Source: Photobacterium angustum
Lineage (GTDB): Bacteria > Pseudomonadota > Gammaproteobacteria > Enterobacterales > Vibrionaceae
Direction of reading: 5' to 3'
Length of the DNA: 64,000 nucleotides
Assembly (NCBI RefSeq): GCF_002954615.1
Contig: NZ_MSCJ01000001.1
Coordinates: forward strand, 1,798,001 to 1,862,000
Position numbers and translations under genes: made by a program. This document shows, in pieces, positions 22,401 to 29,771 of the stretch (positions are counted from its first letter, which is position 1; the number at the start of each line of letters is the position of its first letter). The notes beneath the pieces are model-generated. The model saw only the letters and a program-made list of their open reading frames with translations. It searched no databases and was not told the origin of the DNA.

Positions 22401-23239
22401 ATACAAATATCGTATTAGGCACTGAGTACACTCATGAAGGTGTTATCGCTACCGAAGAGATCAAATTAACCATTGATGCGCTACCTGATGAGCCTGAATT
22501 AACGGCGCAATACAACAGTATTATTGCTGAAACAGATTCAACGATCGCCTTAAATCTTGATCTCATGATGCAAAATCCAGCACCTAATGAAAAAGGTAGC
22601 ATTATGATCACAGGCTTCCCAAGTGATTACACTTTCTCTGCTGGTAAAGCAAAAGATGGTGGTTGGGAAGTCGATCTCGCTGATATTGCCAACCTCACCA
22701 TAACAGGCAACAGCGCACAAGATTTCACTTTATCTATTGAGCCAAGTGCCAGTATCGGCAACCAAACTGCAACGGGCACAGCGCAAACCATCGATTTCAA
22801 AGTCGCAGAGGCTGGTGATAATACCCTAGTAGGTACAGCCAATGACGATTTAATCATCGGCGGTAAAGGCAACGACATAATGTCAGGTGATAGTGGTAAT
22901 GACAGTTTCGTCTTTAAATCTGATGATCTTGGTTCAATCTCTGCACCAGCACAAGATACTATTTTAGATTTTGATACCACAATTAATAGCGACAACATCG
23001 ACTTAAGCGCTATTTTATCAAATGTTACTGGTGGTATTTCAGCCGATAACTATATTGATATTACTGAAAATAACGGTTCCGTCACATTACATGTTAAAGA
23101 CAATGGCACAGATGTTACACAAGAGATAACGTTAGACAATGTGAGTAAAGATGCGCTTTATGGCGCAGATACGAGCTCTGCAACGGAAGCAGAGATTCTA
23201 CAAAAAATGATAGATGATAATAATCTAATTACTGGCTAG
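13457..23239 (+). CDS. Giant type I-secreted repeat adhesin (second paralog)
   Basis: A 3260-aa paralog of the preceding protein, similar over its whole length. The first 50 residues are almost the same, with a conserved TLAETLPEAGFTTR motif near residue 93. Only about five Ig-like modules follow (residues ~130-635) against about fifteen in the neighbour. The same T1SS-143-type repeats (~760-1577), cadherin/VCBS-like stalk, one or two RTX-type turns (GGKGND near 3133, GDSGND near 3141) and C-terminal secretion-target domain are present. A Cys pair (residues 2488 and 2597) matches the pair in the larger paralog. Seven bases separate its stop from the exporter start, so it is probably co-transcribed with the exporter. 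Two cargo proteins very likely share one exporter; different binding roles are possible but not shown. Confidence 0.93.
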   Translation: MKPIMYVVVEGVIWKITTEGEWIQVPPSEIIDDSVPFIAEQAQVNDIIKTQNNEDNVVDLAQSDTAPRHTQNASESTANSSDGISFITRIKPTLAETLPEAGFTTRPTTSEERNERDEIGDTILSLRNSAALTVTIVDGGDGYENRFEVPTVDIFGDAIDVENGRIVVVTITDINGKVFTTNAVVKDQKWFINDQDLSELAEGPLDVYASVTDYYGNFVDATDNTIKDTLAEITAKFDGKGDNYLNQFEIVVSDLLGDITFVENNQPVTITVTDSQGKTITFETTNTDGTWNINDTDLSSLAEGELTVVADTVDIAGNPASATSTIIKDTLASITANFDGKGDEYLNRVEILVTELFGSVSNVENGQTVTIKVTDSNGLEKAFETTVIDGKWTIDDADLTNLAEGELTILAETVDIAGNPASATNTIIKDTLADINANFNGKGDEYLNRFEIPVTDLFGNVENVEDGQPVTITITDSNGIKQTFTTTVISGQWTIDDADLTDLAEGELTVIADTIDIAGNPISATDTIIKDTLADITANFEGNGDEYLNEAEIAAKTKLFGDIDFVENNQKVDVTVTDKNGKTISFTTTVVNGAWVIEDADLATLADGELTITAETKDIAGNPAIATDTIIKDTSALSIDIVTDNYDLGGLNITALKLGYVEFLEGTTTGTQTGDKIEVTFSDGTETVILTTTVDSAGNWRIEDFDLSQLNVQKTWEMSATVTDVAGNTATDDMPTLRHPDSSVFYETTLDYQGSATATASINIEFAEFTFNANQTLLEKLTSNGNPITVTISPDGLTLTAVSNGVTVLTATIQTASQDIKISLFEPIDTKLGFNSTQSAILIDGVQTDSDGTTETVVAPALIYIRDSEPAILDDYSNVIEGNITSGNVLNNDSDLDSPLSVIRVTINGETKDLTGPSVTFDLPEGQLTIKENGHWIFTANRNLDHSAGDIDLVVNYIAGDKDNDNGSADLTITIKDGEANTIINNNESNVEGLISNPTDTFTGDFIIQAGSDNPDPNSITFNAQTIATLTALNLTSGISVNLLEYTLSSDGKTITATSGGETIFTLTLTGVANGDDVTGTVTFVQYRPLNHTNASNVIKLPLLIDATDLDGTKTPTGQFDWYIEDGADPELIVNQALDFDEANLSSNQPISKTGTIDIVVGSDGLDTTLTNNPLYFDVSLLPSGLTSGGELITYTTDPLGQTIVASVNGDKVFDIIITQQPDAEGNSTVEYTFNLYQSIDQTDPSGIETITIPVFIRDNDGDINQANITVTIADGNNPVITNTTLEITENPIAVAPDAPPAGTTETASSTISVTAGQDPIVDLQLALTGAVQTSDGDAITHNGEALTWQFDGNNTYDAVLANGTVIFSINLSDIGTIAAGGSADATITIVLNDFIDHLNGKDTKLDITLPVQAIDSDGSVGTSNVTVTIWDGLKPEIIVNGALNVQENDLLDDGVDSDTSNTNAPTMSFNTGSDDVVSVTLDTALFNGKNYTSAGKNITLGAPNADGWYIATAAGKEIFQIKVNLDGTVQFDLFAPIDHPDATSQDTLNLEFGAILTDSDGDTSPATIFDVNILDDVPKGGTDGTLVLVEGQSQTLQLLTDEITGADGGEIVSFIYNGTTYSIDGNPIDLINTTVSPAKKYGTMVVNADGTIEITTVSTSEFSGQIIDNLTYTVKDGDGDTADRTATMALGDNPGHINVELMEVLEDTLTAPLTIKVFPGDNDQNETLTSITISESSLAGGQLYLNGTLLTAVGGVITITDFIQDGNFYSPNGELTYQPAPDVAINQQGMVNLEVTATISKDSGITSLEKKLPIKVYPNADAPVWDAPETEYTGVEDDNGSIKLDLAANLTDTDSSEKLTYRISGIPDGITLKLNGNVVKDGDVLNQNQLNKITIVSDKNLAGKFEFTVTAIATEKGNQFIDKNEHQTEETPHQVIINIKPDADTPTLSVKNIKGIEDQPINLSQVLVGKLTDTDGSESLSYQIKVQEGWSIKGGGAIEQPAGSGVYIVSAEDIESGEALLYPKEDISSWTETLTIEVTAVSTETSIDGLDPVNINAVSDTKTITIDLKGVIDRPDVADGGNGHWEYVADSTDNSTGFKGTIKGTAGFNEDSPLPLDFMITTSDDDKSEQITIMITNLPDGVMFVDSNGDPITLEIVGESASTGVIYQISNDQLKTTFLKTPKDFSGQLNFDVNVISTEPDGDSGEFNYQVEIDVLPVVDEKDGAILETTTLEDKSANFLIEPVINKDIDHSESLTGYKITGLPSGLTLFIDGIEVNVPTGGLDLAAHKTSGESWTDFINSGRVTVLADEDLSGLFNISISYEVTDTSPTGQTATKDINATIQLDVNGIVEGDTRLESTSEVLTSTDGSPIDLTNAVHFFDEDLDGSEYLDYIIIVVPNGINLIVEHPNGASIDGSGNWIIPATGLTSDTVKESMKDILAGATISSSFDTDIIDLRVVAHVIDDEHSRYIDAPLQVQITGHSGGGSCLPIDDPDSIQGDDAIIAKEGEDIDLSGLLDGNIDDNPEIEISFFIDINDLPAGVEIEGDGVIPEYNAVGEILGYTITPSGLENMVFVGLDEDWAGCINIPIEITQTSTCNGQSSKTTQNIKIEVIPVVDDIIVNAGQTTIQEDTESAINLELILGDNIFAGQTISGEGESATGKETINWLKISLPAGAKLNGDPAILQDNGDNTWTIKDPTRLGELTLTPPLNFSGELTINVTANITDEADCPTQTDTQTKTASVVINVAPVTDFAEMPDKIEVLGDEDSYINITGLDAILFDDDGSETLSLSISGLPEGAVLFYSPDGGNTFVQLPNSGQSWTISASQMDGVYIRPPLDFSGDMKLKLEAITNEIGTNDIKTSTTDLVVGVKPIGDDVQFFDVPESLAGTEGDSFTIPVNLESYETNSDEALRLTVTISANDPAQLQGLDKIVIGGQEVTFGQKGNNWFATVVINANTLDEFTLYPGDAYGDMKITLAANTVDTNIVLGTEYTHEGVIATEEIKLTIDALPDEPELTAQYNSIIAETDSTIALNLDLMMQNPAPNEKGSIMITGFPSDYTFSAGKAKDGGWEVDLADIANLTITGNSAQDFTLSIEPSASIGNQTATGTAQTIDFKVAEAGDNTLVGTANDDLIIGGKGNDIMSGDSGNDSFVFKSDDLGSISAPAQDTILDFDTTINSDNIDLSAILSNVTGGISADNYIDITENNGSVTLHVKDNGTDVTQEITLDNVSKDALYGADTSSATEAEILQKMIDDNNLITG

Positions 23240-23246
23240 GGATGGT

Positions 23247-25427
23247 ATGAGTAGTAAAAATCCGCCGTTAGATAATGACCTCTGGCTAGCTGCTATATTG
23301 TGGCTATGCCAGCATTACAGCATTCGCTGTCATCGTCTAAAAGTCACCTCTGGTTTACCCTTAATAGAGGGTAAACTTGACGATTCTCTGTTTGAACGTG
23401 CAGCCAACCAAGCTCAGTTGGACGTTGGCTTACACCCGAAAAAAAAGCTAATCACAGCAAGCTTACCAGCCGTAGGGATAACTGATGCTGGCGAGCCAAT
23501 CATTATTAGTGAGCACGTTGATGGTGTATTTAAAATCGTCCAGTTTAAAACTAATGATGATCATACCCCAACTCCCGTTGTATCTCAGCAATCAAGCGAT
23601 GAGCTAACACATCTGCTCAACGGAGATGTTTGGCAGGTTTCGCCGATCCAAGTTGCTGACCCCCGCGTGGATGATATTAAACCTAAGCCGAAAAAACATT
23701 GGTTACGTGCAGCGATTTCAGAGGTAAAACCTTGGTATCGTGATCTGCTTATTGCCTCTATTTTTATCAACCTACTCGCTCTTGTCGTGCCGTTATTTAC
23801 TATGAACGTATACGATCGCGTGGTACCCAACCAAGCCTTTAATACCTTATGGGTGTTGGCGGCTGGGGTATCAATTGCGTTGATATTTGATTGGTTATTA
23901 CGCGAAGCACGAAGCGCTATCACCGATATGGCTGGGCATCATATTGATACCAAACTATCGGCAATTTTAATGCAAAAAGTATTGGGGATGAAACTTGAAC
24001 ATCGCCCCCAATCAGCCGCTGCATTTGCGCGTCAAATTCAAGACTTTGACAGTGTGCGAGAGTTTTTCACGTCAGTCACTTTAGTTACCTTGGTGGATTT
24101 ACCTTTCACCTTGTTCTTCCTTGCATTAATTGGTTGGCTTGGCGGACCTATGATGTTTGTTCCTATCGCTGTTATGGTGGTGCTATTGCTCCTAAGCACC
24201 ATTATGAAAGGAAAAATTGGTCAAACATTGGATGAGTCAGCTCGCTTATCGACCCAGAAACAAACCCAATTATTAGATAGTTTATATAATCTGTCCGATA
24301 TCAAACAAAACAATGCTGAAGGCATCATCCAACGCCGTTGGGAGCAAACCGTCTCTGCACTCTCTGATTGGCATATCAAATCACGAAAGTACACCAATGT
24401 GGTGTCTCATTCGGTAATGAGTAGTCAGCAAATCGTAACCATTGGATTAATTATCATTGGTGTTTATCGTATTTCAGAAGGCTTGCTCAGTATGGGTGGC
24501 TTGATTGCTATTGTTATGCTGAGCGGGCGTGCCGCGAGTTCAATCAACCAGTTATCGATGTTAATGCTACGATATCAGCAAAGCCGCTCTGCTATTACAG
24601 GGCTTGATCAAGTGATGGCATTACCGCAGGAAAGTAATGAGCATCAGGTCATGGATCGCGGCGAGTTTAACGGTAATGTTCAGTTAGATGATGCGAACTT
24701 TGCCTATCCTGAGCAGCAATTCAATGCCCTCAGTAATATAAAATTAGCGATCCGCCAAGGTGAGCGTGTTGGTATTATTGGCGCGGCAGGCTCTGGTAAA
24801 TCGACCCTATTAGCCCTACTTTCTTATCAATATCGTCCAAGTTCAGGACAATTGTATTTTGAAGGTATTGATGCTCAGTTATGGCCACCCGCCGCCCTTC
24901 GTAACAACATCGGTTGGGTTGGACAGCAGCCAGCTCTTATTTACGGCACTATTTATGAAAATATTCTATTTGGCTGTGATGAAGTCGATGAAAAGCGCCT
25001 AAGTCATGCCATAACCACCTCGGGCTTAAATAGCTTTATGGATCGCCTTGCCAACGGATTAGAAACCCAAGTCGGTGAAAATGGCCGTAATTTATCAGGC
25101 GGTCAACGCCAAGCAGTCGCACTGGCTCGCGCACTGTATCGCTCACCTAGCCTATTGTTGATGGATGAGCCAACTAGCGCTTTAGATCAACAAGCAGAAG
25201 AGCGTTTTCGTCAAGCCCTGCATAAATTACCGCTTGATATCACCATGGTAATTAGCTCTCACCGCCAGTCTATTTTGGCGCAATGTGATCGCATTATTGT
25301 GCTAGAGCGTGGGCAAATAGTGGCTGATGGTGATGCAAAAACCATTCTTGCTAAACAAAAACCACAACGTCCTGTTAGCCGTGTTCGATCCGTCAGTATT
25401 GTTCAAGGAGGCGGTAATGAGCAGTAA
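23247..25427 (+). CDS. Type I secretion ABC exporter (permease/ATPase, LapB-like)
   Basis: A 726-aa inner-membrane ABC exporter that moves unfolded adhesin from the cytoplasm through the HlyD/TolC channel. The N-terminal ~130 residues resemble the C39-like domain of this family but have no catalytic Cys-His pair, so a substrate-docking rather than peptidase role is expected. A transmembrane region spans ~165-450. The nucleotide-binding domain has Walker A GAAGSGKST (~512), signature LSGGQ (~617) and Walker B LLLMDEP (~637). The start at 23247 has an AGGGA ribosome site; a nearby ATG at 23242 is out of frame. Position directly after two T1SS cargo genes supports the role. Confidence 0.93.
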   Translation: MSSKNPPLDNDLWLAAILWLCQHYSIRCHRLKVTSGLPLIEGKLDDSLFERAANQAQLDVGLHPKKKLITASLPAVGITDAGEPIIISEHVDGVFKIVQFKTNDDHTPTPVVSQQSSDELTHLLNGDVWQVSPIQVADPRVDDIKPKPKKHWLRAAISEVKPWYRDLLIASIFINLLALVVPLFTMNVYDRVVPNQAFNTLWVLAAGVSIALIFDWLLREARSAITDMAGHHIDTKLSAILMQKVLGMKLEHRPQSAAAFARQIQDFDSVREFFTSVTLVTLVDLPFTLFFLALIGWLGGPMMFVPIAVMVVLLLLSTIMKGKIGQTLDESARLSTQKQTQLLDSLYNLSDIKQNNAEGIIQRRWEQTVSALSDWHIKSRKYTNVVSHSVMSSQQIVTIGLIIIGVYRISEGLLSMGGLIAIVMLSGRAASSINQLSMLMLRYQQSRSAITGLDQVMALPQESNEHQVMDRGEFNGNVQLDDANFAYPEQQFNALSNIKLAIRQGERVGIIGAAGSGKSTLLALLSYQYRPSSGQLYFEGIDAQLWPPAALRNNIGWVGQQPALIYGTIYENILFGCDEVDEKRLSHAITTSGLNSFMDRLANGLETQVGENGRNLSGGQRQAVALARALYRSPSLLLMDEPTSALDQQAEERFRQALHKLPLDITMVISSHRQSILAQCDRIIVLERGQIVADGDAKTILAKQKPQRPVSRVRSVSIVQGGGNEQ

Positions 25428-26736
25428 TTTAAAATGGGCAAATCAAAAACACGCCTATCGTTCTCGTAAAATCGTTTGGCTTTGTTCGCTACTAGTTATC
25501 TCTATTATCACTTGGTCTGCTTATTCCAAATTGGAAGAAGTGGTCGTAGGTGATGGCAAAGTTGTACCGACCCTCGCCATTCAAAAAATTCAGAGTTTAG
25601 AAGGCGGTATTATTGAACAAGTCTTAGTTAAAGCAGGCGAACAGGTAAAGAAAGGTCAGCCTTTAATTATTTTAGATGACACCCGTTTCCGTACCGCTTT
25701 CCAAGAGTCTGATGAGCATTACCGTACTTTACAAGCACAAATCAAACGCCTGAAAGCCGAATTAGACACAGTAAAAGTCAATACCAAGGAAAAAGATTGG
25801 AAAAAACAAATCACGATTTCCCATCAAGCTATCGCTTTTGATGATTTAAGTAAGCGTGCCCAGCTTAATGCTAAAGCCAACTACAACGAACGTATTGGAC
25901 AAATTGAGTCACAACTTGAAGAAGCACAGCTTACGATTGAACAACAAACTGAAGCGTTACGTGATGCGAAAAGTAATACATCCACACTTTATAGCAGTCT
26001 TCGTTTAGTCAATAAAGAAGCCAAAATGCTCGAAGGGGCGGTAAAACGAGGCGCTGTTGCGGAAGTAGAATTGATCCAAACACGTCGCGATCAGGTCAAA
26101 TTACGCGGCGAAATTGCCAGTTCAAAAGTTGCACAACAAAAAACGTCAGCAGCATTACGTGAAGCGATTGTGATGCGCCGCAATCTTGCGTTGGAATTTA
26201 GAACCTCAGTCCAAGCACAACTCAATGAATTGACCAATCAGTTTGCCCAATTAGAAGATAGTCAAGAAGGGTTAGCCGATCAGTTAAAACGAACCGAAAT
26301 CACCGCCCCAATGGATGGCACTATTAAAGATATTTTAGTGCGCTCATTAGGCGGTGTTGTAAAACCCGGTGAACCTATCATGGAGTTAGTGCCCAATGAC
26401 AGCAAGTTAATCGTTGAAGCGCGAATTTCGCCGCAAGATATTGCTTTTGTACAAACAGGATTAGAAGCCACCATTAAATTTACTGCTTACGATTTTGTGG
26501 TTTACGGTGGACGCAAAGGCACAGTGACATATGTCAGTGCTGATGCCCTACAAACAGAAGACGGTACCGCCTATTACCGCGCCCATATTCAGCTCCATGA
26601 TGATCCCGAGACACGTTTGCAAGTCATTCCCGGCATGCAAGCCATGGTGGATATCTTAACGGGAGAAAAAACCGTTTTGAGCTACTGGTTAAAGCCGTTA
26701 TTACGCGCCAAAGCAAGTGCATTAAGAGAGCCATAA
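25417..26736 (+). CDS. Type I secretion membrane-fusion (HlyD-family) adaptor
   Basis: A 439-aa periplasmic adaptor that bridges the ABC exporter and the outer-membrane channel. One N-terminal transmembrane segment is followed by a lipoyl/barrel-sandwich half (V-x-GDGKVVP region), a long helical hairpin (~residues 100-290) and the returning lipoyl half plus beta-barrel (P-M-DGTIKDI to the C terminus), the usual HlyD order. The frame stays open upstream to 25327, but the start at 25417 is preferred: it has AAGGAGG eight bases upstream and overlaps the exporter stop by 11 bases, which suggests translational coupling. The upstream 30 codons lack a ribosome site. Confidence 0.93.
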   Translation: MSSNLKWANQKHAYRSRKIVWLCSLLVISIITWSAYSKLEEVVVGDGKVVPTLAIQKIQSLEGGIIEQVLVKAGEQVKKGQPLIILDDTRFRTAFQESDEHYRTLQAQIKRLKAELDTVKVNTKEKDWKKQITISHQAIAFDDLSKRAQLNAKANYNERIGQIESQLEEAQLTIEQQTEALRDAKSNTSTLYSSLRLVNKEAKMLEGAVKRGAVAEVELIQTRRDQVKLRGEIASSKVAQQKTSAALREAIVMRRNLALEFRTSVQAQLNELTNQFAQLEDSQEGLADQLKRTEITAPMDGTIKDILVRSLGGVVKPGEPIMELVPNDSKLIVEARISPQDIAFVQTGLEATIKFTAYDFVVYGGRKGTVTYVSADALQTEDGTAYYRAHIQLHDDPETRLQVIPGMQAMVDILTGEKTVLSYWLKPLLRAKASALREP

Positions 26737-26803
26737 CATTTAGCTAATTAGTCATGCCGTTTTACACAAGACGGCATACAGAATAAGAGATAAAGGAAAA
26801 GGA

Positions 26804-28114
26804 ATGCGTTTATCATCATTAATAGCAGCTGCGCTATTTTCATCAAGTGCTGCGCACGCGCTCTCTTTAGAAGAGTCTGTTGCCTCAGCCATTGATTACA
26901 GCCCACAAATTGCGGGGCAATATGCCCGTTTTCAATCAGTACTTCGTGAAGTCGATGGCGCACAGGCTGATTACTTGCCACAGGTAAATCTATACGCTGC
27001 TGCGGGTTATGAAGAAACCCGTTACAACAGTGGCAATAAAATCCCAAAAGACGATCGTGGTATGAACCGAACTGAAATTGGTTTAAAAGCCTCGCAGTTA
27101 ATCTTTGATGGCTTTAAAACCTCAGCCAATACTGATCGCCTGAGCTATGAAGCAGAATCTGAGCGGTTAACCTTGTTATCGGATGCAGAGGATATTTCAT
27201 TAGATACCACACGCTTGTACATGGAAGTACTGAAAGCCAAAACCATTCATGAATTAACCCAACGTAACGTCCGTGAACATGAAGCGATCTATCAAGATAT
27301 TCTGGACAAAAATTCAAAAGGCTTAAGCAGTAATTCTGACTTAGCCCAAATCGCAGCACGCGTTGCGACAGCGCGCTCATCACTCATTGCCGCTGAAAAT
27401 AACCTCTATGATCTCGACGCCCAATTCATGCGTTTAGTTGGAAAACCGGCAACAGGTTTAGTCGATCCTGTGGTCGATACTGCCCTACTGCCAAGCAGCA
27501 AAGAAATTGCTATTAAACAAGGCATTAAGCAGCACCCTGAAATTCAAGCAGCCATGGCTGATATTAAAGCGGCACGTGAAGAAATTCGCCGTGAAAAAGG
27601 CAATTACTTCCCTGAATTTAAGTTAGAAGTACACGCAAATGCCAACGACAACGTGGGTAATACACTTGGTCCGGATCAAGATGCCCGTGTCATGCTGACC
27701 ATGAATTACGACATCTATAACGGTGGAAAAACCAATGCTGATACAGAAGCCTCTGCATGGCGTCATGAAGAAGCGCGTACGATCCGTTTGCGTGCAGAAC
27801 GTGAAGTCGTAGAAGGAACGACCCTAGCGTGGAATGCCTACAACATGTTAGAGCAACAGAAGAAATTGTTAAAACAGAACGTTGATGCAGCAAAAGCCGC
27901 AGAAATGGGTTATGAAGAACAATTTCGTTTAGGCCGTCGTAGCTTACTTGACGTACTTGATGCAAAAGTAGAAGTGTTCCTTGCCCGCAAGAGCTACATC
28001 AATACTGAATATGACCACACCCTAGCGGCATATCGCATTCTTAATGCTATGGGTAAATTGACCTATGCGTTACGTGTTGAATACCCAGAACAATGGCAGG
28101 CGAAGGAGCAATAA
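26804..28114 (+). CDS. TolC-family outer-membrane channel of the T1SS
   Basis: A 436-aa outer-membrane efflux protein with a cleavable signal peptide (about 20 residues, ending A-H-A-L-S). Two repeats rich in long alpha helices are visible, with typical phrases such as S-P-QIAGQYARF and GY-EEQF-LGRRSLLDVLDA near the C terminus. Length matches TolC/LapE-type channels. It lies 67 bases after the HlyD gene in the same direction and completes the tripartite exporter for the two adhesins. It is probably dedicated to this locus rather than being the housekeeping TolC, which is inferred from position. Confidence 0.92.
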   Translation: MRLSSLIAAALFSSSAAHALSLEESVASAIDYSPQIAGQYARFQSVLREVDGAQADYLPQVNLYAAAGYEETRYNSGNKIPKDDRGMNRTEIGLKASQLIFDGFKTSANTDRLSYEAESERLTLLSDAEDISLDTTRLYMEVLKAKTIHELTQRNVREHEAIYQDILDKNSKGLSSNSDLAQIAARVATARSSLIAAENNLYDLDAQFMRLVGKPATGLVDPVVDTALLPSSKEIAIKQGIKQHPEIQAAMADIKAAREEIRREKGNYFPEFKLEVHANANDNVGNTLGPDQDARVMLTMNYDIYNGGKTNADTEASAWRHEEARTIRLRAEREVVEGTTLAWNAYNMLEQQKKLLKQNVDAAKAAEMGYEEQFRLGRRSLLDVLDAKVEVFLARKSYINTEYDHTLAAYRILNAMGKLTYALRVEYPEQWQAKEQ

Positions 28115-28116
28115 TC

Positions 28117-28725
28117 ATGAAAAAATCACTACTTTCTCTCATTTTATTGCCTTTGCTTTTAACTGGCTGTGCAAACATGCCTGATACCCAAGTCACTCGC
28201 CACCAGATTGATGATCTTCGCGATCATGATAAAGATGGCGTGATCAACCAACGGGATATGTGTGCAGATACGCCTGCTGGTACTCAGGTTGATATTACAG
28301 GCTGTGCTCCTTGGGAAGTGAAGCCCAAATACGACATCCAGACAGTTTACTTTAACTTTGATGACGACCATATTCGCTTAGATCAAAATGAAACCTACAC
28401 TCAACTTTTTGATTTATTAAAACAAAAGCCACAGGCAAAAGTGATCCTTGTTGGTGATACTAGCCCTGAAGGTACAAACGAATACAACAAAGCATTAGCG
28501 CAACGTCGTACAGGTGTGATTAAAGATGCATTGATTGAAAATGGTATTGCACCTGAGCGCATCTCAGAGCAAGAGTTTACGCAGGTGACCGAATTAACCA
28601 AGCACCTAAAGAAACGTGAGCGACGCACCATTGCTGTTATAACCAGCAACCAAATGGAGCCTGTAAAAAAATGGACAATTTACAGCTCTGAGCAGTCAGC
28701 GCAACATGCATCAACAGCACAGTGA
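28117..28725 (+). CDS. OmpA-family lipoprotein of the adhesin locus
   Basis: A 202-aa lipoprotein. A signal sequence ends in the lipobox L-L-T-G-C. A short acidic repeat of calcium-binding thrombospondin type-3 style follows (DHDKDGVINQRDMCADTPAG), then an OmpA-like peptidoglycan-binding domain (FNFDDDHIRLDQNE, later N-x-ALAQRRTG). The start at 28117 is chosen over an in-frame ATG at 28093 because it has GAAGGAG upstream, follows the previous stop by two bases and begins a good signal peptide. Proteins like this often accompany T1SS adhesin operons. Anchoring the channel or adhesin to the cell wall is inference. Confidence 0.88.
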   Translation: MKKSLLSLILLPLLLTGCANMPDTQVTRHQIDDLRDHDKDGVINQRDMCADTPAGTQVDITGCAPWEVKPKYDIQTVYFNFDDDHIRLDQNETYTQLFDLLKQKPQAKVILVGDTSPEGTNEYNKALAQRRTGVIKDALIENGIAPERISEQEFTQVTELTKHLKKRERRTIAVITSNQMEPVKKWTIYSSEQSAQHASTAQ

Positions 28726-28735
28726 GGGAATACTC

Positions 28736-29662
28736 GTGAATAAATCAACTTTAACTTACATGTTACCACTGGCGCTGTTTGCTTCTTCTGCTTATGCCGA
28801 TAGCAGTAAAACCATTGCGGTTGAAAATGAACTCAATACCGTTGTCAACGAGCTAATTTCAACGGCAACGTTGAACAATCATTTACTCACAGAACAAAGC
28901 AATGACATTCAAAAAGTCATGATTGAAGATGGCGTAAAAATTGGTATTAGCTCTCGTCGTTGGTTAGATAGCGAAGTCGCCGTTTTTAAAGATAAATACG
29001 GTTATAAACCAACCGAACTGTACTTTACATCCGATGCCATCGCCATTTTAGTTAATGATGATAATCCAATTAAGTCTATTTCAATCAATGCGCTGGCTGA
29101 TATCTTTGGCTGCCAATCATCATTAAAATCAATTCAATGGCAGACAGTAAGTCCTGTACTTGCCAACAATACTGAACTGACACAAGTACACGCTTATTCA
29201 GTTAATGGTGATTTATCAGCACACCGTAATTTCACCAAGATGATCACCTGCTACGATGGCCAAAAAACGGCAACTAAATCGTTAAACAGCCGTAAAGATT
29301 TAATCGATACTATTGAATCAAAAGAAAACGCCATTGGTTACACCGTATATCAAAGCCAAGACAAAGATATTAAACGTATTGATATTATTGATAAAAATGG
29401 TGAGATGTTTGGATTAGATCATGAAACAATTTTATCAGGCCGCTATCCGCTTGCTAACGTTTATTACATGTATCTGAATTTAGAACCTACAAATAACTCT
29501 CTATCGCCGCAGCAAACGGCTTTTGTTAATTACGTAATGACACCAGAAGCGCAGCAGACACTCACTGACAACGGCTTTATCGATTTACCTGCAGCGGCAA
29601 TTACGCGCAACAAAGTCGTATTAAAACAACAGCAACCTGAGATTCAGGGCGGTTATAAATAA
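28736..29662 (+). CDS. PstS-like periplasmic binding protein, last gene of the adhesin operon
   Basis: A 308-aa secreted protein of the phosphate-binding-protein superfamily (PBP-like fold). Landmarks include ISINALADIFG, N-x-IGYTVYQ and a late SGRYPLANVYYMYLN phrase that corresponds to the conserved G-x-YPL segment of PstS. A signal peptide ends S-A-Y-A. The GTG start at 28736 is preferred because a GAGGG ribosome site lies just upstream and the signal peptide begins there; an in-frame ATG at 28706 lies inside the previous gene. No PstABC transporter genes are nearby, so a sensing or adhesin-associated role is possible. Ligand unknown. Confidence 0.8.
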   Translation: MNKSTLTYMLPLALFASSAYADSSKTIAVENELNTVVNELISTATLNNHLLTEQSNDIQKVMIEDGVKIGISSRRWLDSEVAVFKDKYGYKPTELYFTSDAIAILVNDDNPIKSISINALADIFGCQSSLKSIQWQTVSPVLANNTELTQVHAYSVNGDLSAHRNFTKMITCYDGQKTATKSLNSRKDLIDTIESKENAIGYTVYQSQDKDIKRIDIIDKNGEMFGLDHETILSGRYPLANVYYMYLNLEPTNNSLSPQQTAFVNYVMTPEAQQTLTDNGFIDLPAAAITRNKVVLKQQQPEIQGGYK

Positions 29663-29714
29663 CTAAACAATTGCTTTAGAGCAACCATAATTTGCTATCT
29701 ATCGCTATCAAAGC

Positions 29715-29750
29715 AAAAGGGGCGTAAAGTTAAACTTTACGCCCCTTTTT
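29715..29750. terminator. Strong bidirectional terminator closing the adhesin operon
   Basis: A 15-bp perfect stem (AAAAGGGGCGTAAAG / CTTTACGCCCCTTTT) with a 5-base loop, followed by T's on the + strand and by T's on the - strand from the leading A-run. It separates the T1SS operon from the convergent alaE gene. Confidence 0.9.
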
Positions 29751-29771
29751 TATTCTATTGAATATTGTTGA

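Noticed and set aside
25327..25416. Longer start for the HlyD adaptor
   Set aside because: The extra 30 codons overlap the ABC exporter, lack a ribosome site and do not fit the family. The ATG at 25417 has AAGGAGG in front.
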